A stretch of DNA of 64,000 nucleotides, taken from positions 314,437-378,436 of the forward strand of contig VZTI01000930.1 in the NCBI GenBank assembly GCA_013397865.1, written 5' to 3'. A program made the position numbers and the translations under genes. The stretch comes from Struthidea cinerea (Eukaryota; Chordata; Aves; Passeriformes; Corcoracidae). This document shows, piece by piece, positions 38,871 through 53,000 of the stretch. Position 1 is the stretch's first letter. Every line of letters begins with the position of its first letter. Under the pieces are notes generated by a model that was given only the letters and a program-made list of their open reading frames with translations, searched no databases and was not told the DNA's origin.

Positions 38871-41800
38871 TTTGAATTAGACATTTCTTAAGTGTAGCTC
38901 CCAAGTGACAGTCTAGTAACATTTTTCGCTTTGAATAATGTTATTTAATGAAATTACTAGTCCTTTCATCTTTACAAAGGTTCATCTCTTATTGTTCTCC
39001 TAGCACTGACCAAACCTTGGTTTTGTTATTACCAGATTTCATGTTCACATTCTCTTATTTCTGTGAGGCAGAGTCATTGTTGAAAGCTCTAAATGCAATC
39101 ACTCAGAAAACCTTTGCTGCAGAGCATCAGTAATGTCTTACTCCCCTCCCTTCCATCTTGTCCATTATCTTACCGTGTTTTACAGTAAATGCACTTAACA
39201 CCAGGTTCTTCACGCTTTTGTGGATGTGATGTCCACGCATCAGTGAAAAAAATTATTATTCTGGTAACTGGAGACTTCTTAGTCTGGCCTCTTTATATTT
39301 TATAAGCGAGTTTTGAAAGAAAGAAAAAATGGAAAAAAATTGTTGCCAAATCAGAAATTGATAAAAAATCAATATCCAGCTATAGATGATGTATCATGTA
39401 ATCATATAAAGAGATCGCTAATTTCCTAGACAAGATAAATTATTTCTTGGTTTTCATGCGCATCTAGCATGATGCTACATAAAGAGGAGAATATCATTAA
39501 AATTTATACTGGTGTTTTCATGTGAGTGGAATTAATCTTGCAGGCCTGTAATTGTCCGGGTATTCTTTTGATTTTAGCTAGTTCTGCAGATCAGTAGTCA
39601 TACTGGAGGTGGTCTTGGGAAATACACTTTCCAGAATTTAGTGTGTGCTTCTCCCATAAATAGATAAAATCCTAATGTCCAACCTGACTGAACAGAAGAG
39701 AAAATCATAGCAATGTGATATATTTAGGCTGATATAATACCTACTCTTCATTAATCTCTTAGTTATATAGAGTAGTATTGTTGAAGTATCTTTTGCACCA
39801 TGTCTTAGCATACTTCCCAAATTTTAACTTAAATTCTTCCTGTCACTTTGTTAAGCTTTTCCTGTTGTCATCTCTCTAGTTCTTTTATCTTTTAAAAATT
39901 TGAGGTATTTTTTTCAATATTTAAGATTTGGTTGTTAATCCATTTAGTCTATCTTCTGTTTTTCTTATTTGGCTTTTAAATTGCCTACCTACCACTTACC
40001 TAATAAATGGATCCATCCTGTGTTCTAGTCTATGTGGCCTCATGCTTTATTAATTACTTTATTTGTTTTATTAGTAGTAGTATTTCAAAAGTCTGTCCTT
40101 TGGAAATCAGAGGCTTAATAATAGTTTAGTCTACATTTTCCTTCCATCTCACGTGAGTCAGTTCACGATTGCTATGTCAAAAGCTACAGCTGCCTTGCAG
40201 GGATTGTTCTCCTTACCAAACCAAAGTCGAGAGTACCACTACTCTTGTTGGGTCAGTGATTATTTTGTGGAGGAATACAGCCACAATCCCAATCAAGAGG
40301 AAGTGTCCCCTGCCATTCAGAGTATCACATGTTCCTCGATCTCAGAAATCTCATATAATGTCATAGTGCTGATAGCAATCATTTGAACTGGGATCTCAAT
40401 TTGCCTCTGCTGTAAGAACTCGTCATTGGTAGTGGACTGCAAGCTCATGCTGCCTGGTACTTTTCAAACACTCTGTAGCTTTGTTCCCCTTGGAAGTTCA
40501 TGAAGAATCATACTTTTTAAATATGTTTAAAAGACAATAGGTCACCTTTCTGTTGCTGCTGATACCTCTGAATTGTGTTTACTTGCCATTTGAGGGGCAT
40601 GAGAAAGCTGTTCTCTGGGAAGGTTATGGAGAAGCATTTACTTAGTGCAACATCAGTGTTTGTAACAAGGAAAAGATGACAAGTTCTCAAACATGGAACT
40701 CGTTTCATAGCTATTTACTCAAGGAGCAATATAAAGATCCAACATATGTGTTAATTCGTGTAGTTGTTGATTTGGTAATGAGAGCTCTCCTGTGTTATGT
40801 TAGCAGAGATGAAGTGCAGAAGCATCTTTGCAGGCTGTCATCAAAACCAGTAGGGAGAGCCGTGAGTCCACTGGAAGGAGCAAAGGACGTAAATCTTTTC
40901 ATGTGCCTTCTGCGAAGTACAAATTTGGGATTTTCTTGTACTGCTTACAAGCACAAATACCAGGTGAAACAAAATAACACAGTGTGTTTCACTCAGTCTT
41001 GTAAGTCTAATTCAATTTTAAAAAAGATGGAGTTAGAGCTGAAAAATCAGCTCTAGGCCCAAACTGACACAGTGTGATTTGGCCCAATGATGTGATGTGT
41101 AAATCTAAACTGAGTAGGGTAAAAAGGTATGTTCAAATACTTCACTAAAAGGATGAGGGCTGCCTGGGCTTTCAGGGGTAATGCAGACACTCTTCAGAGG
41201 GCTCGGTGGTTTTGTGCAGTCTATTTTAGAACAGGACAACCTACAGAATTCTTGAATTAAGAAAAAAATGGATTAAAAGTATCATCTTGTATTGTTTTTT
41301 TAAATATGCATACATACAGAAACCACAAAAAATTGTAAGTTCTCTTGACAACATAGAGAAGACTTTTACTTATTGCAGTCAGGACGTGTATGTCAAGGAA
41401 CAGAAATTGAATTCAAAGTTACTAATGAAACCTAAGATTTCATACAGCCCCTGAAATTACTACAGCCAGTGACTTGTGATTATGACCCTTGAGATTGATT
41501 TGATTTTTACACCTTTTTGGATTTGATGATTTTTTACTCTGTAAAACGATTTCAAAATGCTTTCACGTCATATGAGAGATGCAGCTGGCAGTGCCTCTGT
41601 ATGAGAGTAGATTTATTACATCTTCTAAGATACTAGTTTACCTCTTTTGGCTTATATATTACCTTTTGGCTGGGTTTATGCTGTGATGAGGTGCGTGTAT
41701 TCTAATTAGGAGTGACATAATTGAATGCAACAAATCTTCCAAATCTCCTTTGGACCCAATGTTTCAGTGCTTTGTTCCAGAATTATGTATGCAAATACAT

Positions 41801-44800
41801 TTCTGCTAGGTAATGGAGCTGCTATCTACATTAATTCTGTTTATATTTAATCTAAATATTAAGAGCTGTGAATACTGGGATGATGCCACTGTGCTGATAT
41901 ACCAGACTTCATTTATTTAGTCCCTCATAATTCAGCTTTTCAGGTTTTAAAAAGTTGCGGCCTGAAATCTGTTGTAACAAGCAGCTACTGCTGGATTTTC
42001 CCTTTGGAAGTTCAAACCCAAACTTTATCATTGCTTCCAATTGTTTGATTAAACTATATCTGATCTAGTCTTCATTCTGCCTCTGAATCATCAGCAGCAG
42101 TTAGGTTTGTGTTAATATTATACTGCAAATTCTTGTGTGACTTTCTTGATGTCACTGCACCAACTAATCATTTTGTATGGTGCCAGAAATCAAATAAAAA
42201 GCCACTAACACAGTTAATCAAACAGACCCCATTTCAGCAACATTTCAGCAAATCAGAAAATACGCAATGTAACCTGCCTTCTCTGTAATTGTTGTTGTTT
42301 TTTTACACCTTCTATCCCACTTTTTTTTTTGCACAGATCAATCTGTTACCATTGCATTCAACTTTTGCTTTTTAATGCTGCTCTTAAGAGGAAAGCATTC
42401 TTCATATTCATATACTTCTGCTTCTATCTATATTCTGCCTCAAATGATACTCTGACACATATAACTCGTTTTGACTGTTTTGTGGCATTTGTCATTTACT
42501 TTAAAACTTTTGGCAAAAGTGCTTTATTAATTTCTCTAAAAGCACAAGTATTGGTATATGAAAAAACTAAGTATAGGACTTTATAAGTAAGACTGAAATG
42601 TTTTACCTCTGATAAAACTGAAAGCCCATCTTTCTGTTAATGGAGTGAGTTAATGGCATAGTAAGTGCTATCAGCTTTGGAGTGCATTAATTTGTTACGT
42701 TTGAAATGTTTGCAAACTAAGTGTTACAGATGTTTTTAGAACAGATGTCCTTTTAAATCAAGCTAGAGTGGGGTTTTAGGATATCTGAAATGGAGGAATT
42801 TCACAGCACTGTACATTTCACAATATTTTAATGTATGATGTAAATTATGTGCACCAAAGAACCAGGTGTTTACAGAGTGCTGCATCCGCTCAGAAATGCA
42901 TGGGTGATTTAAGAAGATTTCTGAAATCTTTGTTAAAGAACAATATATTGCCACTCTTGATATCCAAATATTGTAATTACGTTTCTTGGACATGGAAATG
43001 TGTTGCTTTTTGACTTACACAGCCCTGTGAACATGATCCTAGTCTGCTAATTATGAACAGTAATATGGAAACGCCAAACCAGGTCATTGCCAGAAGAATA
43101 TGAAAACTTGAGTAGCTGGCTTTCTGCTGATGTCACTGTCAGGAACTCAATTATTCCAGCATTTGGTAAAAAGGAATTCTATAGGAATTCTACAATCTTC
43201 TGTAAATGGAACCCAAGTCAGGAATTTTTAGGTTAGTGCAGTGTAGGTCAGTTCTGGCTAGATATCTTGGTGAGTTTGGTAGGACCTAAAAGCTCATGGG
43301 TTCAGTACACACCAAATGGGCACCTCTGGCAGGTGCTTAGGTACATCTTCGGGACCCCGCTATGTACACTATGCAAATAACTTACAGTTTGTCCCCATTT
43401 CCTAAAATATTGACTAGACATAAAGCTTTCCTTTGGTCCCAATGGAATTACCAAACTTCAGCCTCAGTGCTCTGTTTGTTTTGCCATATGTAGCCTGGCA
43501 AGCTGTTTAAGGGCGAGGCTGGGATTGGCATCAGATTGGAAAATTTTCTGTACTGCAGCAGGGCAAGGCAAAGGACAGGACTGGGCAGATTGCTTTCCCC
43601 ATCCTTCAGTTCGGGACTTACTGACTGTCCTCTGTCAGTAAGTTTATATTGCTGTAACTGCTTTCATATTACTGGAACCACTTCTGATTTACTTCAGTGT
43701 AAATTTCAGGGTTACCAGTTTCTTATTTAGTCTTTTTAATGTCTCAGTTCACTGAGCTGCTTCAGCATATGCCTTGTCAGGCCTTACGTCCAAAAAACCC
43801 TTGGGTAGGTCCATCTAATTTTAAATAAAGAGGTTAAATGAGTCTGTGAAATGCTAATTATTTTTAGTTTCCTGTTGACAAATCCAAAGTATTAAAGGTG
43901 GAGAAATATGCACCTACAAGCAAACATTCATTTCCACCTTTGGACATATCCACACTTAAAGAGGTACTTGAAAGTTCTTCCAAGAGCTTTACACCACAAC
44001 TGTATAAACGTGCACTGTTAAATGAAATCTTTAAAATCAGTTCAGTTATATCAACACATCTCATTGTCATTCAATAATTTCACTTTATGTTGCTGGGTCT
44101 CAGTTTATTTTTATACTCTATTACCAGAATTTTGCTGTAAACTACTAAGAAATTTTGAAGTGTTCAGTTGTATGCAAAAATGAGATTAGTTACTGCTTCA
44201 AGAGTGTCATAAACTAATTTATAATATAATTAGCAACGTTTTCTCTTCTTTCTTGAGTACATTGATCCATATGTTTCTGGACAGGTTTCTGTAGAAAGGA
44301 GGGTTCTTGAGTTTCGGTCTTCCTTTCTTTGGTTCCTTACCTGGTTCAGATCTCTTGCAGCTTGAGAGATTTCTCGCTGCTAATATGTTGCTCCTGATCT
44401 GAATATCACTCTTCAGTTTAGCATGCATTCTGTACTTCATAGACAAAAGAGAAGTAAAATCAATAATTATAACAACATCCTTTTTAAGGAAAAGTAATAA
44501 AAACATTTTCTTTGCCAGTCTACTTTTTTTTTCCTGTATCTACAACATATCTCCAGTGAAGAGCTCTGAAATTTTCCTGATAACTGAGTTTTTGTAACCA
44601 ACCTGAATTCAAACGTGTAGTCTTCAGGCACTGGACAGAAAGGAATATATATCAATATTTCAAAAGTAGGCAATTCATATGCTCTGAAATGTTTCTTGGA
44701 TACGCACTAATTTTTAAGTTTATGGATATAGAAAAAGACATTATTATTTGACAATTAAGCATTTAATTTTTGTACTACTAAGGCACTGGCAGAGCAGTAC

Positions 44801-45441
44801 TGTTAAACTGTGTGAAAGTGAATTGTCTCTATTTGCAAGTATTCAGCCTGAGCCATTCAGCCATCAAGACAAGAAATGGCAGAGCAGTAATTAAAATGGA
44901 AATGTCCTTAATTTAAGGATGGGAAAAATTGGTGTGTTTAAAGTCCTTTGTAATAAAACCATTTGTGTAGTCACTTTGAAAACTCATTATTGTTTCAAGG
45001 AATTACTTGAATTCTTTGGAACATTACAAAATTAAGACACTATTTTTGTTTCTTTAACTTGAAGTGACATTCTATGTATACAATAAAAATACAATATAGG
45101 TCTCACTGACTAATTATTTTATTAATATTTTCACTCACATTCTAGAATATTCTCTTTTCAAATTCTTTTCTTTTAAATATGTAGAAGTGTTCCTCTTTAT
45201 GAGACCAAGTGAATTGTATGTATATCTGCTGTGAAAATAAAACAAGAGTGTGTGATTTGATGTAAATATTGCTGTCACTTACCAAAACCAAAAAGCAATA
45301 TACCAAATATAAATATGTTTTTACTGTTGTCAGGAAAGCAAAACTTCTTAATTAGCTTTGGGAAAATTATACTCTATAACAATTTTCTTTCCTTCTTGTA
45401 TTTGTTATAACTAATCATAAATTGCTTTTTTTTTTCCCTAG

Positions 45442-45513
45442 GAATTTATCAGGGAATATTTTTTCAAGTCTCATGAATGGACTTTTTTCTGAGCTGCTAG
45501 CTCTGAAAGCCCT
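45442..45513 (+). CDS. ADGRA1: ADGRA exon: leucine-rich repeat (72 bp)
   Basis: This exon encodes the last full LRR, with NLSGNIFSSL near its start and LLALKAL at its end. The acceptor is an excellent T-tract followed by ccctag, and the donor is CCCT|gtgagt. It is 72 bases and phase 2 at both ends. The motif SGNIFSSL is close to ADGRA2 (SGNIFSSL) and ADGRA3 (SGNLFSSL) as I recall them. Asn-Leu-Ser is a possible N-glycosylation site. The upstream intron is about 8.4 kb and contains the LTR-like fragment and assembly gap. Confidence 0.88.
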
Positions 45514-46268
45514 GTGAGTATCATTCCTTTTGTTTGTAAATCTGAAATACTTCAGAAAGATATTAGAGTAAACATAGCAGAGTTGAATATGAAGTCAAAC
45601 AGGATCGTTACTAGAGATGCATTCCAAAAATAAAATCTGCATTACTTTGTTATCCATGTCTGGCTCACTGTTGATGAGCTGCCATCTTTACCTGTTGCAG
45701 GGAAATGGATGGCACTGATAACTCAACCCCATTCCTGACTAGCTGAGTCTAGCCCTCCTGACTAGCATCTCTTTTATTTTCTTTATACTTTATTATCCTA
45801 TACCTTGCCATGGTTTCATGCATTACATCATATTGTACCTCTAATTGCACAAAACCAGTAATCTTAAATATTTTTCTTGCATTTACAATAAAAATTCCCA
45901 TTTATTGATATTAATTGTAACTGCCTGAGATTTAAAGGTGTATACTGAATGTTTCTACTTAGAGGGGTTTTTAGTAATTGAAAGTATGTTATAGTATGAT
46001 TTTCTGCAGTAACACAGGCTCAGAATTATTTCAGTAGTCAGTGACGCTGTTCTGTAACCAAACCCAGAATTTTTGCATTATGTTATGAAAGTAATTAGCA
46101 GTGGGACAATGTGTAGTGGCTGTCTCAGAATATCTTTGTATTCATACATCCGTAGTTGTGTATCTGTCTAGAATTCTCTTTGAAATTAGATAATTTGAAT
46201 CTAGCAGAAGAAAGTATGTTCATGAAGACTGCATGTGTACCAATTGTGGTCATTCTTTGCCTTTGTAG
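45514..46268 (+). other. ADGRA intron (LRR to LRRCT)
   Basis: A 755-base phase-2 intron, GT to AG, the shortest in the visible gene. Nothing else is seen in it. Confidence 0.88.
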
Positions 46269-46432
46269 ACATTTCAACACTGATTCACTCATTTGTGACT
46301 GTAACCTAAAATGGGTCTTGCAATGGGCCAGAAATGCTTCAGTCCGAATAGCGGAGGAAACAGTTTGTGCTTACCCCAGTGCTTTACATGGACTGTCACT
46401 TTATAACCTGAAGGAAAACCAGCTGATATGTG
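46269..46432 (+). CDS. ADGRA1: ADGRA exon: LRR C-terminal cap (LRRCT)
   Basis: This 164-base exon begins HFNTDSLICDC, continues through LKWVLQWARNASVRIAEE and CAYPSALHG, and ends ENQLIC. The four cysteines (CDC pair, CAYP, final LIC) and the W..QW pattern are the LRRCT signature that closes the hydrophobic end of the LRR arc. The acceptor is ctttgtag and the donor is TGTG|gtgagt. The exon enters in phase 2 and leaves in phase 1, which fits the Ig exon 16 kb downstream. Asn-Ala-Ser is a potential glycosylation site. The open frame from 46156 to 46491 runs through both borders, so splice sites rather than stops define the ends. CAYPSALH points to ADGRA1/2 rather than ADGRA3. Confidence 0.9.
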
Positions 46433-47754
46433 GTGAGTTGTACTCTCATTTAGCATTACAAACTGAAGTGGAATCCAGAGAAAATATTTAAAAAAATAGA
46501 CATCATGCAAAAAAAAATAAAATTAATAAATCTGACAGGTATGTGACACAGAAGATACACCTAAGAATGAAGGAGAACGGAAAAAAAATAGAAATTTCTT
46601 ATTTCATATCTCAAGACCACTGTCCTGCAATGTATTCATTTATATGCAGTTATGACATAAAACATTTAGCTATGATGCTAGTTCTACATTGCATACTTCA
46701 TGAAATTGAGGATTCCTGCAGGAATTTATAGAATGTTTCTTTCAAGTTATATATCTGACAGTGTGACATCAATGTCAAACTTCATTCTTGTATTTTTTAT
46801 TTTTATCAACCTGTAAATATGCATTTTAGCACTGCTTCCTGGGGATTAATAGAATTGAGTTAGGTGAATTCTGTATTTGAAGATCTAGAAGTGAAACGTT
46901 TTTTGGAGATTTTCCACCATAACAAACATGATGGATATGGTGTAAGGGAGAAAGCAAAAAAAAATGCATGAGTACAGAAAACTCATTTTACACTGGGCAT
47001 TGTCTAGCAATGAGCAGACTAGACCAGAGATTTTTGAAAGTATCATACTGCAGAGAAAAGATCGCTGCCTGAGATGATGCCGGTGGGTTGCAGAATCAAA
47101 AGTCTAATTTCACACATAGTTGATTAATTGCAGAATCTTCGAATCTTTGACATGCTTGAATGACAGAAAATTGCTGAGACTGTGACTTTGCTAATGTCTT
47201 TTGCAGACAAAAGGAGAGTCACACGTTTCTCTTAACCACAAGAAAAATGATGTGTGTTGCTAAGAAAAACATTCATAGCAGAAGGGAGGTCAGAAGTTGA
47301 CTGGAATGATATATAGAGAATTGGTTTTAGCGACAAATACATATGTTTATAAGTTGGGAGAGATGTGAAAGTATGTGAATACTATCTACAGGTGGCCCAT
47401 CAGGTGAATTGTTAAGGAAATGGAGATAGGTGTCTGGAGGCAAATACGGAATGAGCTCTTGTGAGCGAAAGACAGAGACATTTCCAGTAGCCTGTGTTAT
47501 GAAACATTTGAATTTCTGCAATACTCTTCAAATATCAAGCTTCCATCTTATAGAGAGCCAGCATGGGTATCTTCATAGTGATCCATTTCCCAGCAGGAAA
47601 AGTACTTCTTCTAAAAGTGCTGGAATGATCAGAAGAGTGATTAAGGGTTGTTAATTGGTATTTCCACATAAGAAGTGACTATAAATCTCTGAATTTTACA
47701 GAGGAAATTAAATCAATTTCTCAGAGTTTCATGATTTAATTCCTAATAGGACTC

Positions 47755-48010
47755 CCTGTCACACCTTTGATGCAGAAGTTATAATGCCCATCTAGTTCTC
47801 ACTCGTATTTACAATGTCCACAGAACACTTGACAAGGGTTGTAGTGACTTCCAGTAGCTTGAAATTGCTTCCAATACCCCCAGAGAGTTTTACAGTGGTT
47901 ATAATTGCTGAGCCTGCCACCAGCTCTGTAATGTCTGCCAGGTATTTCATGGTGCTCAGAGTATTTGCTGGGTAGCTCACAGTGCCCAGAACATTTAGCA
48001 ATTTCATTTT
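47755..48010. repeat. Decayed minisatellite, about 30-bp period
   Basis: On the minus strand, successive 30-base units can be lined up by eye; in one frame they read as related ten-residue blocks such as LLNVLGTVSY, PANTLSTMKY, LADITELVAG, SAIITTVKLS and EVTTTLVKCS. Units are strongly diverged and some are shortened. The long minus-strand open frame 47792-48007 is a by-product of the 30-base period, which is a multiple of three. No flanking splice or coding evidence supports a gene. Confidence 0.5.
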
Positions 48011-50050
48011 CAGTAAGTTAATTTGAGCTTAGCCATAATAGAAGGCTGTCTGGCACCAAAATAATACTATTGAGAATGATTTATAAATAATAAGTGTTGA
48101 AATATGCACAGGGCTGATCAAATTAAACATATCTTAAAGAAAATATTGAGTGACTTAAAAATTAAAAACTCCTTCATGTGAACATCATCCATACTGTCAG
48201 ACAATTTTATTTATAGTCACTGATCTTCCTTCTACATGCTAAAAGACGTTGTGAGGTATCGCAGTCACAAGATGAGCAAAAAAAAAGAAGAATGAATTGA
48301 AAAAAAGTAACAATAGGAGAGAAATGGGCAAAGATTTTTGCAGGAGAGTTAGGGAACAAACCAAAAAGTCAAATTATGTGGATTCTGAACAGCTACAGGG
48401 AGCAGTTTGCCATCAGCTTTTTAGATTTATTTTATATGTTGAAATGAGAAAAAAAATCATCTTTTGAATTTATTCCTGGCAAATCTTTCTCGTGCATCTG
48501 CTAAGTCACGATAGCCAAAGTAGTAAATTGCCTGTTGGAAACAGTTACAAACCTGCGTTAGGGGTTTTTAGGAGTTAAGTAACTGCACAGTTTTAGAATT
48601 CCCAGGGTTCTGCTTGTATATTTCACTAACAGCTTTTAAGAGCTACTTAAATCTTCTTTAACAAAATTCTCCAACTGTCAGAAGTGTTTGGTTAGGAAGC
48701 AGTTCTTGTTGGAAATAAGGCTGAAAAGCTAGTGTGATGACAAAGGATAGTTTTGCCCTTGTCTTCTGCCTTAATGAGGAGGGACTGTGATGAATTCATA
48801 ACAGTATGGACAGAGTATCTTTCTGAAAAATGGTTGTGAAATTGGCTTCATGCAGTGCCTTGTTACTCTTTCTCTGTGGCTCCAAATACAAGTTACTCAA
48901 TTTCCAGGAGGAAAATTACATTTTCCTGAATACGAGTGCTATAAATTCCACCTGAGGTCTGATAGGAGTCTGTGATTTTCCCTGGCACACATCAGCAGCA
49001 GAGATGGATTCTCTAGGCCAAATTCTTCACTCAGGAGAGACCCGTATGAGTTTTTGTCTAAAGGGTATTATGAAAGGTTGTTCTTAAAGCTGGGTTTTGA
49101 TTATTTATACTGATGAATGAGATATTGGAATTTAGTTTCTCAGTCTCAAAACTGTATTGATGTTACTGAACAGCATGAAGAAGTAAAAGTTCAGTTGTTA
49201 TGCAAATAAAAATTGACATATAACTCTGATGGAGTGTTTTTCTGTTAGAAAGTGTTGACTCATCAAAACAGATATTTGGGAAAGTGCTGACTTTCTTCTT
49301 TGCCCCAGTTAGATTTTATTTAAAAGTTAGAAAATAGTCAACATAACATCAATAATATTTAATGACGTGTTTTGAATAAAATGCTGAAAATATTTGCTAA
49401 ATATTACCAAAAAATATTTCAAAGGTCGAAGTATAAAAATCTTTTTATAGTGCTTTAAGACATTTATTATTCATTTATTTATTTAATACATTCTCAAAGA
49501 AAATTATCTAATTCTCCTGGGACAGAATGCTGTTCCTCGTGCAGATCTCCTACAAATTAAAATCCTGGTTTTTTAATATACATATGCTCTACTATAATAT
49601 AAATAAGTAATTGAGAGCATATTATTCCCTTCTTCTAATTTAAAAGAAATAGTTTGAAAGGAAAATATAAAAGGATATTGAGAAATCTGGGGTTTTTTGC
49701 TTAGTTTATTGCATTAATACATAAGAAATTACATTTTTATTCTTTATCATTATGCACTTTTTCATGCAGTTAGTAAATAAGGTTTGTTCCTTTTTGGTGT
49801 CAGTAGCTTTTTAGGTTTCTGTGGTCTACTGTCCTAATCTTGGTCATGATATGGTTACATGGGCCTATAAAGCAGACAGGTTCAAAACACTAGAGGTAGT
49901 ATCTTGTCAGTTCTCAGGAAATCTGAATGTAGAGAAGAGTCTACATTGTTTTCAAGTCATTTTGCACTACTCAGGCAGACGGTTTGCTGTGCATACATTC
50001 ACATCATTGCACCACAGCACTTTCAGGCAGGCTCGTTCTGCTGCATGACA

Positions 50051-50092
50051 CCTTTCCTGTACTTGTCCTTGCCTTTCCTGTAGTTGTCCTTA
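50051..50092. repeat. 21-bp tandem duplication
   Basis: Two copies of a 21-base unit starting cctttcctgta differ at two positions. They lie in a GC-richer patch (about 49.8-50.3 kb) of the LRRCT-Ig intron. Open frames on both strands there show no recognisable domain. Confidence 0.85.
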
Positions 50093-53000
50093 CCGTTCTG
50101 GGCTGTGCTGTGAGGCAGTCTGCCAGAAAGCCCCAGAAAGCAATCGTAAACAATTCTGGATGGCTCTCAGGCCACCTTAGCAGAGCTCTCTCTGGCCCTT
50201 TGCATCTGACCCCTTGTGAGATACTGGCTGGAGGTAACCCCCCAAAACCATGTTTGCCCTTTTTCTGTGTGGATGTAAAGCTATGCACTGGTCTTTTCCT
50301 TGGAAGAAACAAATCGATTGCTTCTCTCTTTATTATGCTTCTGCATCAAATGTTTCTGTTTCCCACTTCCTTATTATCTGTGTTGTAATGATTGGGAGAA
50401 AATCTCCTTCATGTTGAGCTGCTTCAACATGGGACTGCAGGACAAGAGTTACAAGAAGATCTAAGATACAGCATTATTTCTTTACCTATACTCTGCACAT
50501 CTCTGGAGAAACCCATGCTGTTGCAATAATTACAACCGGCAAGGGCAGATGGAGACAATTAACAAAGCTAGTATTAATACATGTTCTCCTTATACCATCC
50601 TCAGCAAAGAAACTTCAGAGGTAAAGGAAATAGTTATAAGCACAAATGTTGGATACATTCATTTAAGACAGTCTCAGGGGAAAACATGGTAGAAATAGAA
50701 CTTGCAAAGCACAGAGCAATGGCAAACTACAAGACAAAATACCTCAGCCGAGTTGTTTTCCTTTCTTGTATTAACATGGGTGAGATAGCATCTGGTTTCA
50801 GGTACCATCTCATCTTCCATATGTGAGGGTAGGGTGCTTCCCGAGTCGCAGGAGCCTGTTTTTCAGAGGTGGAGTACCCAGAGCTTCAGTATCCAGAAGC
50901 TTGGTTTGAATTCTCTTGTTGCTCTGTGTGCTTCACATTCATGACAATCAACTGCAGGGTGTTTCACAGAGGGGTTCTTACAGTAAATTATTTTGGAAGT
51001 ATGTATTGTGGCAAAATGCGTGTTCTGTCCATGGGTGGTGCACCTGTTGGTTGTGATCCATAGAGTTGTAAGTATTTACATCAAACTTTTAGTGAGAAAT
51101 TCTTTGGGTTGGTTCATAATTTACTAAAAGCTTTAATAGTCATCTAGGACTTTTCACTGGGGATGGCAAGGAGTGGGCACTCAAAATAGAACTGGAGTTT
51201 TGTGTGTGTAGGATCTGTATGGCTTCTGCCATGCCTCAGGGGGCTGTCTGCTGGGAAAAGTGTTAATCCTACTGAAAATAGAGATGAGAAAAGAAGATAA
51301 CAGCTACAAGTTGTGAGTGTCCAACAGTGTTTGAATTATTACTCAGTCTCTGAACTCTGCAAACTACCTTAGTTTAAAGTGTTAGCTCATGAGTGAAATT
51401 AGCAAGTTCTGACTCATAAAATATTATTGAAATGTGGGGTTTGGGGTGTGAAAGACTCCCTACTTAGGAGGGACACTTAAAAGGGAGGAATAAAAATCAA
51501 AGAGAGAAATAATTTTCTGACTTCTGTATTCTGCAATAAAATTCTTTAAATGTTTAATAGAAAATGTGAATAATTTGTTGGAAGGGAGGAGATATGGTTG
51601 TTAGGGAATTGCTTGTACTTAACTAGCACCTGGTCTTTTGTAGTTTGCCGCACTTCACTGAGAATCAGAGTATCTGTTCCCCCAAAGGAGCAGAGTCCGG
51701 CTAAAATGTCGGCGATTTTTGCTCTGATGCTCCATACCTGTTCACATTGAAACTTGTGCAAAGGAAAAAAAAAAGAAGAAAGCACATTTATGTTCTTTAT
51801 GCATTCATTCATTCTACTTGTGTTCTTAGAGATTCCTTGTCCATTTTTAGATTCGATTGCTTACATACAAAGATAGGAAGTACTTTCATCGTTACCTACT
51901 TACTGTCACATTTTCTAATCTGCATTTCTCGTGCTTGACTATCAGTAGAGCATCAGGGCATATTTCTCTCAGGCCACATGCAGTTCTGTAGTCTATTTTG
52001 ATAAGTAATTTTTTCTTTTTTTGCAATCTTACCTAAAATACCAAAAAATTCAACACATTCAAGACATTTTAAATCAATTAGAGTAATACCATTGGGAAAA
52101 AAAGAGAGTATTTTCTTTTCTATACTTCCTCTATAAAGTACTTTCATTTTTTTGAAGCAGCTTTCTTTTTCCTCGACATAGATTCTTAAAACACAGTGTG
52201 GCTTTAAATGCTTTTTCAGCAATGATGGAATAATGTTGTTTTATATGTTGTATTTGTTGGAGTGTCTTTATAATTTTACCTAATGTAATTGCACATTGTT
52301 TCCCCATCACTCCTAGAAGACTGAGTCAGTATCCACTGTCCAATAGTGAGAACTTTGAAAGAAATATATACTTTTAAAATGCTGAAAAAGGAAAAAAAAG
52401 TAGATACTGGGGGATTTTGTCTTTGAAAGAATTTTTCCAACATTTAAATTTAAGCTGAAATCAACTGAATGCATTCAGCCTTGATCTGTGACAGTTAAGA
52501 ATACTGTCAACTATCTTGTGTTAGGGATATAGGTTGAGAAGTGAGATTTGAAATTTCTTTTTTCATGTGGTGCCAAAAATTAAATATCTACATTGCCATT
52601 CAAGTCTTAAAGTGACAAATATATATATTTGCACATAGATTTTACTTAAAAGTTTCCTTTTCTCAGTAAAATGTATTGCAAGAAAAAATACTGGCTTAAA
52701 ATTAAAAAGGAGTATCTTCATTTATTTTTCTCAGTGTACACAAAACATTTTTTTGGTCTCATTGCTTACTTAAACTTGAGGACAGGCTTGAGATTATTGT
52801 TTCAACCATTTCTTTCTTAATTTACAAGTCATTCTTACTCCATTAACGCAGTGTAAATATTGAACTGTGGGAGTTTTCAGTATATAATAACTGACTAAAC
52901 TCAAAACCTCAAGCAGGAAGAACGATGGATTAATTATCCAGATTTAGATTTCAGTCCTGCAGTTTCTTGGCAGTCCACAGGTAGCTTGCTGCAGTCATGC

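Larger units (their letters stand above)
37077..45441 (+). other. ADGRA intron (LRR to LRR)
   Basis: An 8.4 kb phase-2 intron, GT to AG. It contains the LTR-like fragment, the C14 run and the assembly gap. No further exon is recognised. Confidence 0.85.

Noticed and set aside
49984..50388. 134-codon open frame with hydrophobic stretches
   Set aside because: It overlaps a 102-codon minus-strand frame and a 21-bp tandem duplication; no domain, and it sits in the middle of the receptor intron without splice support.
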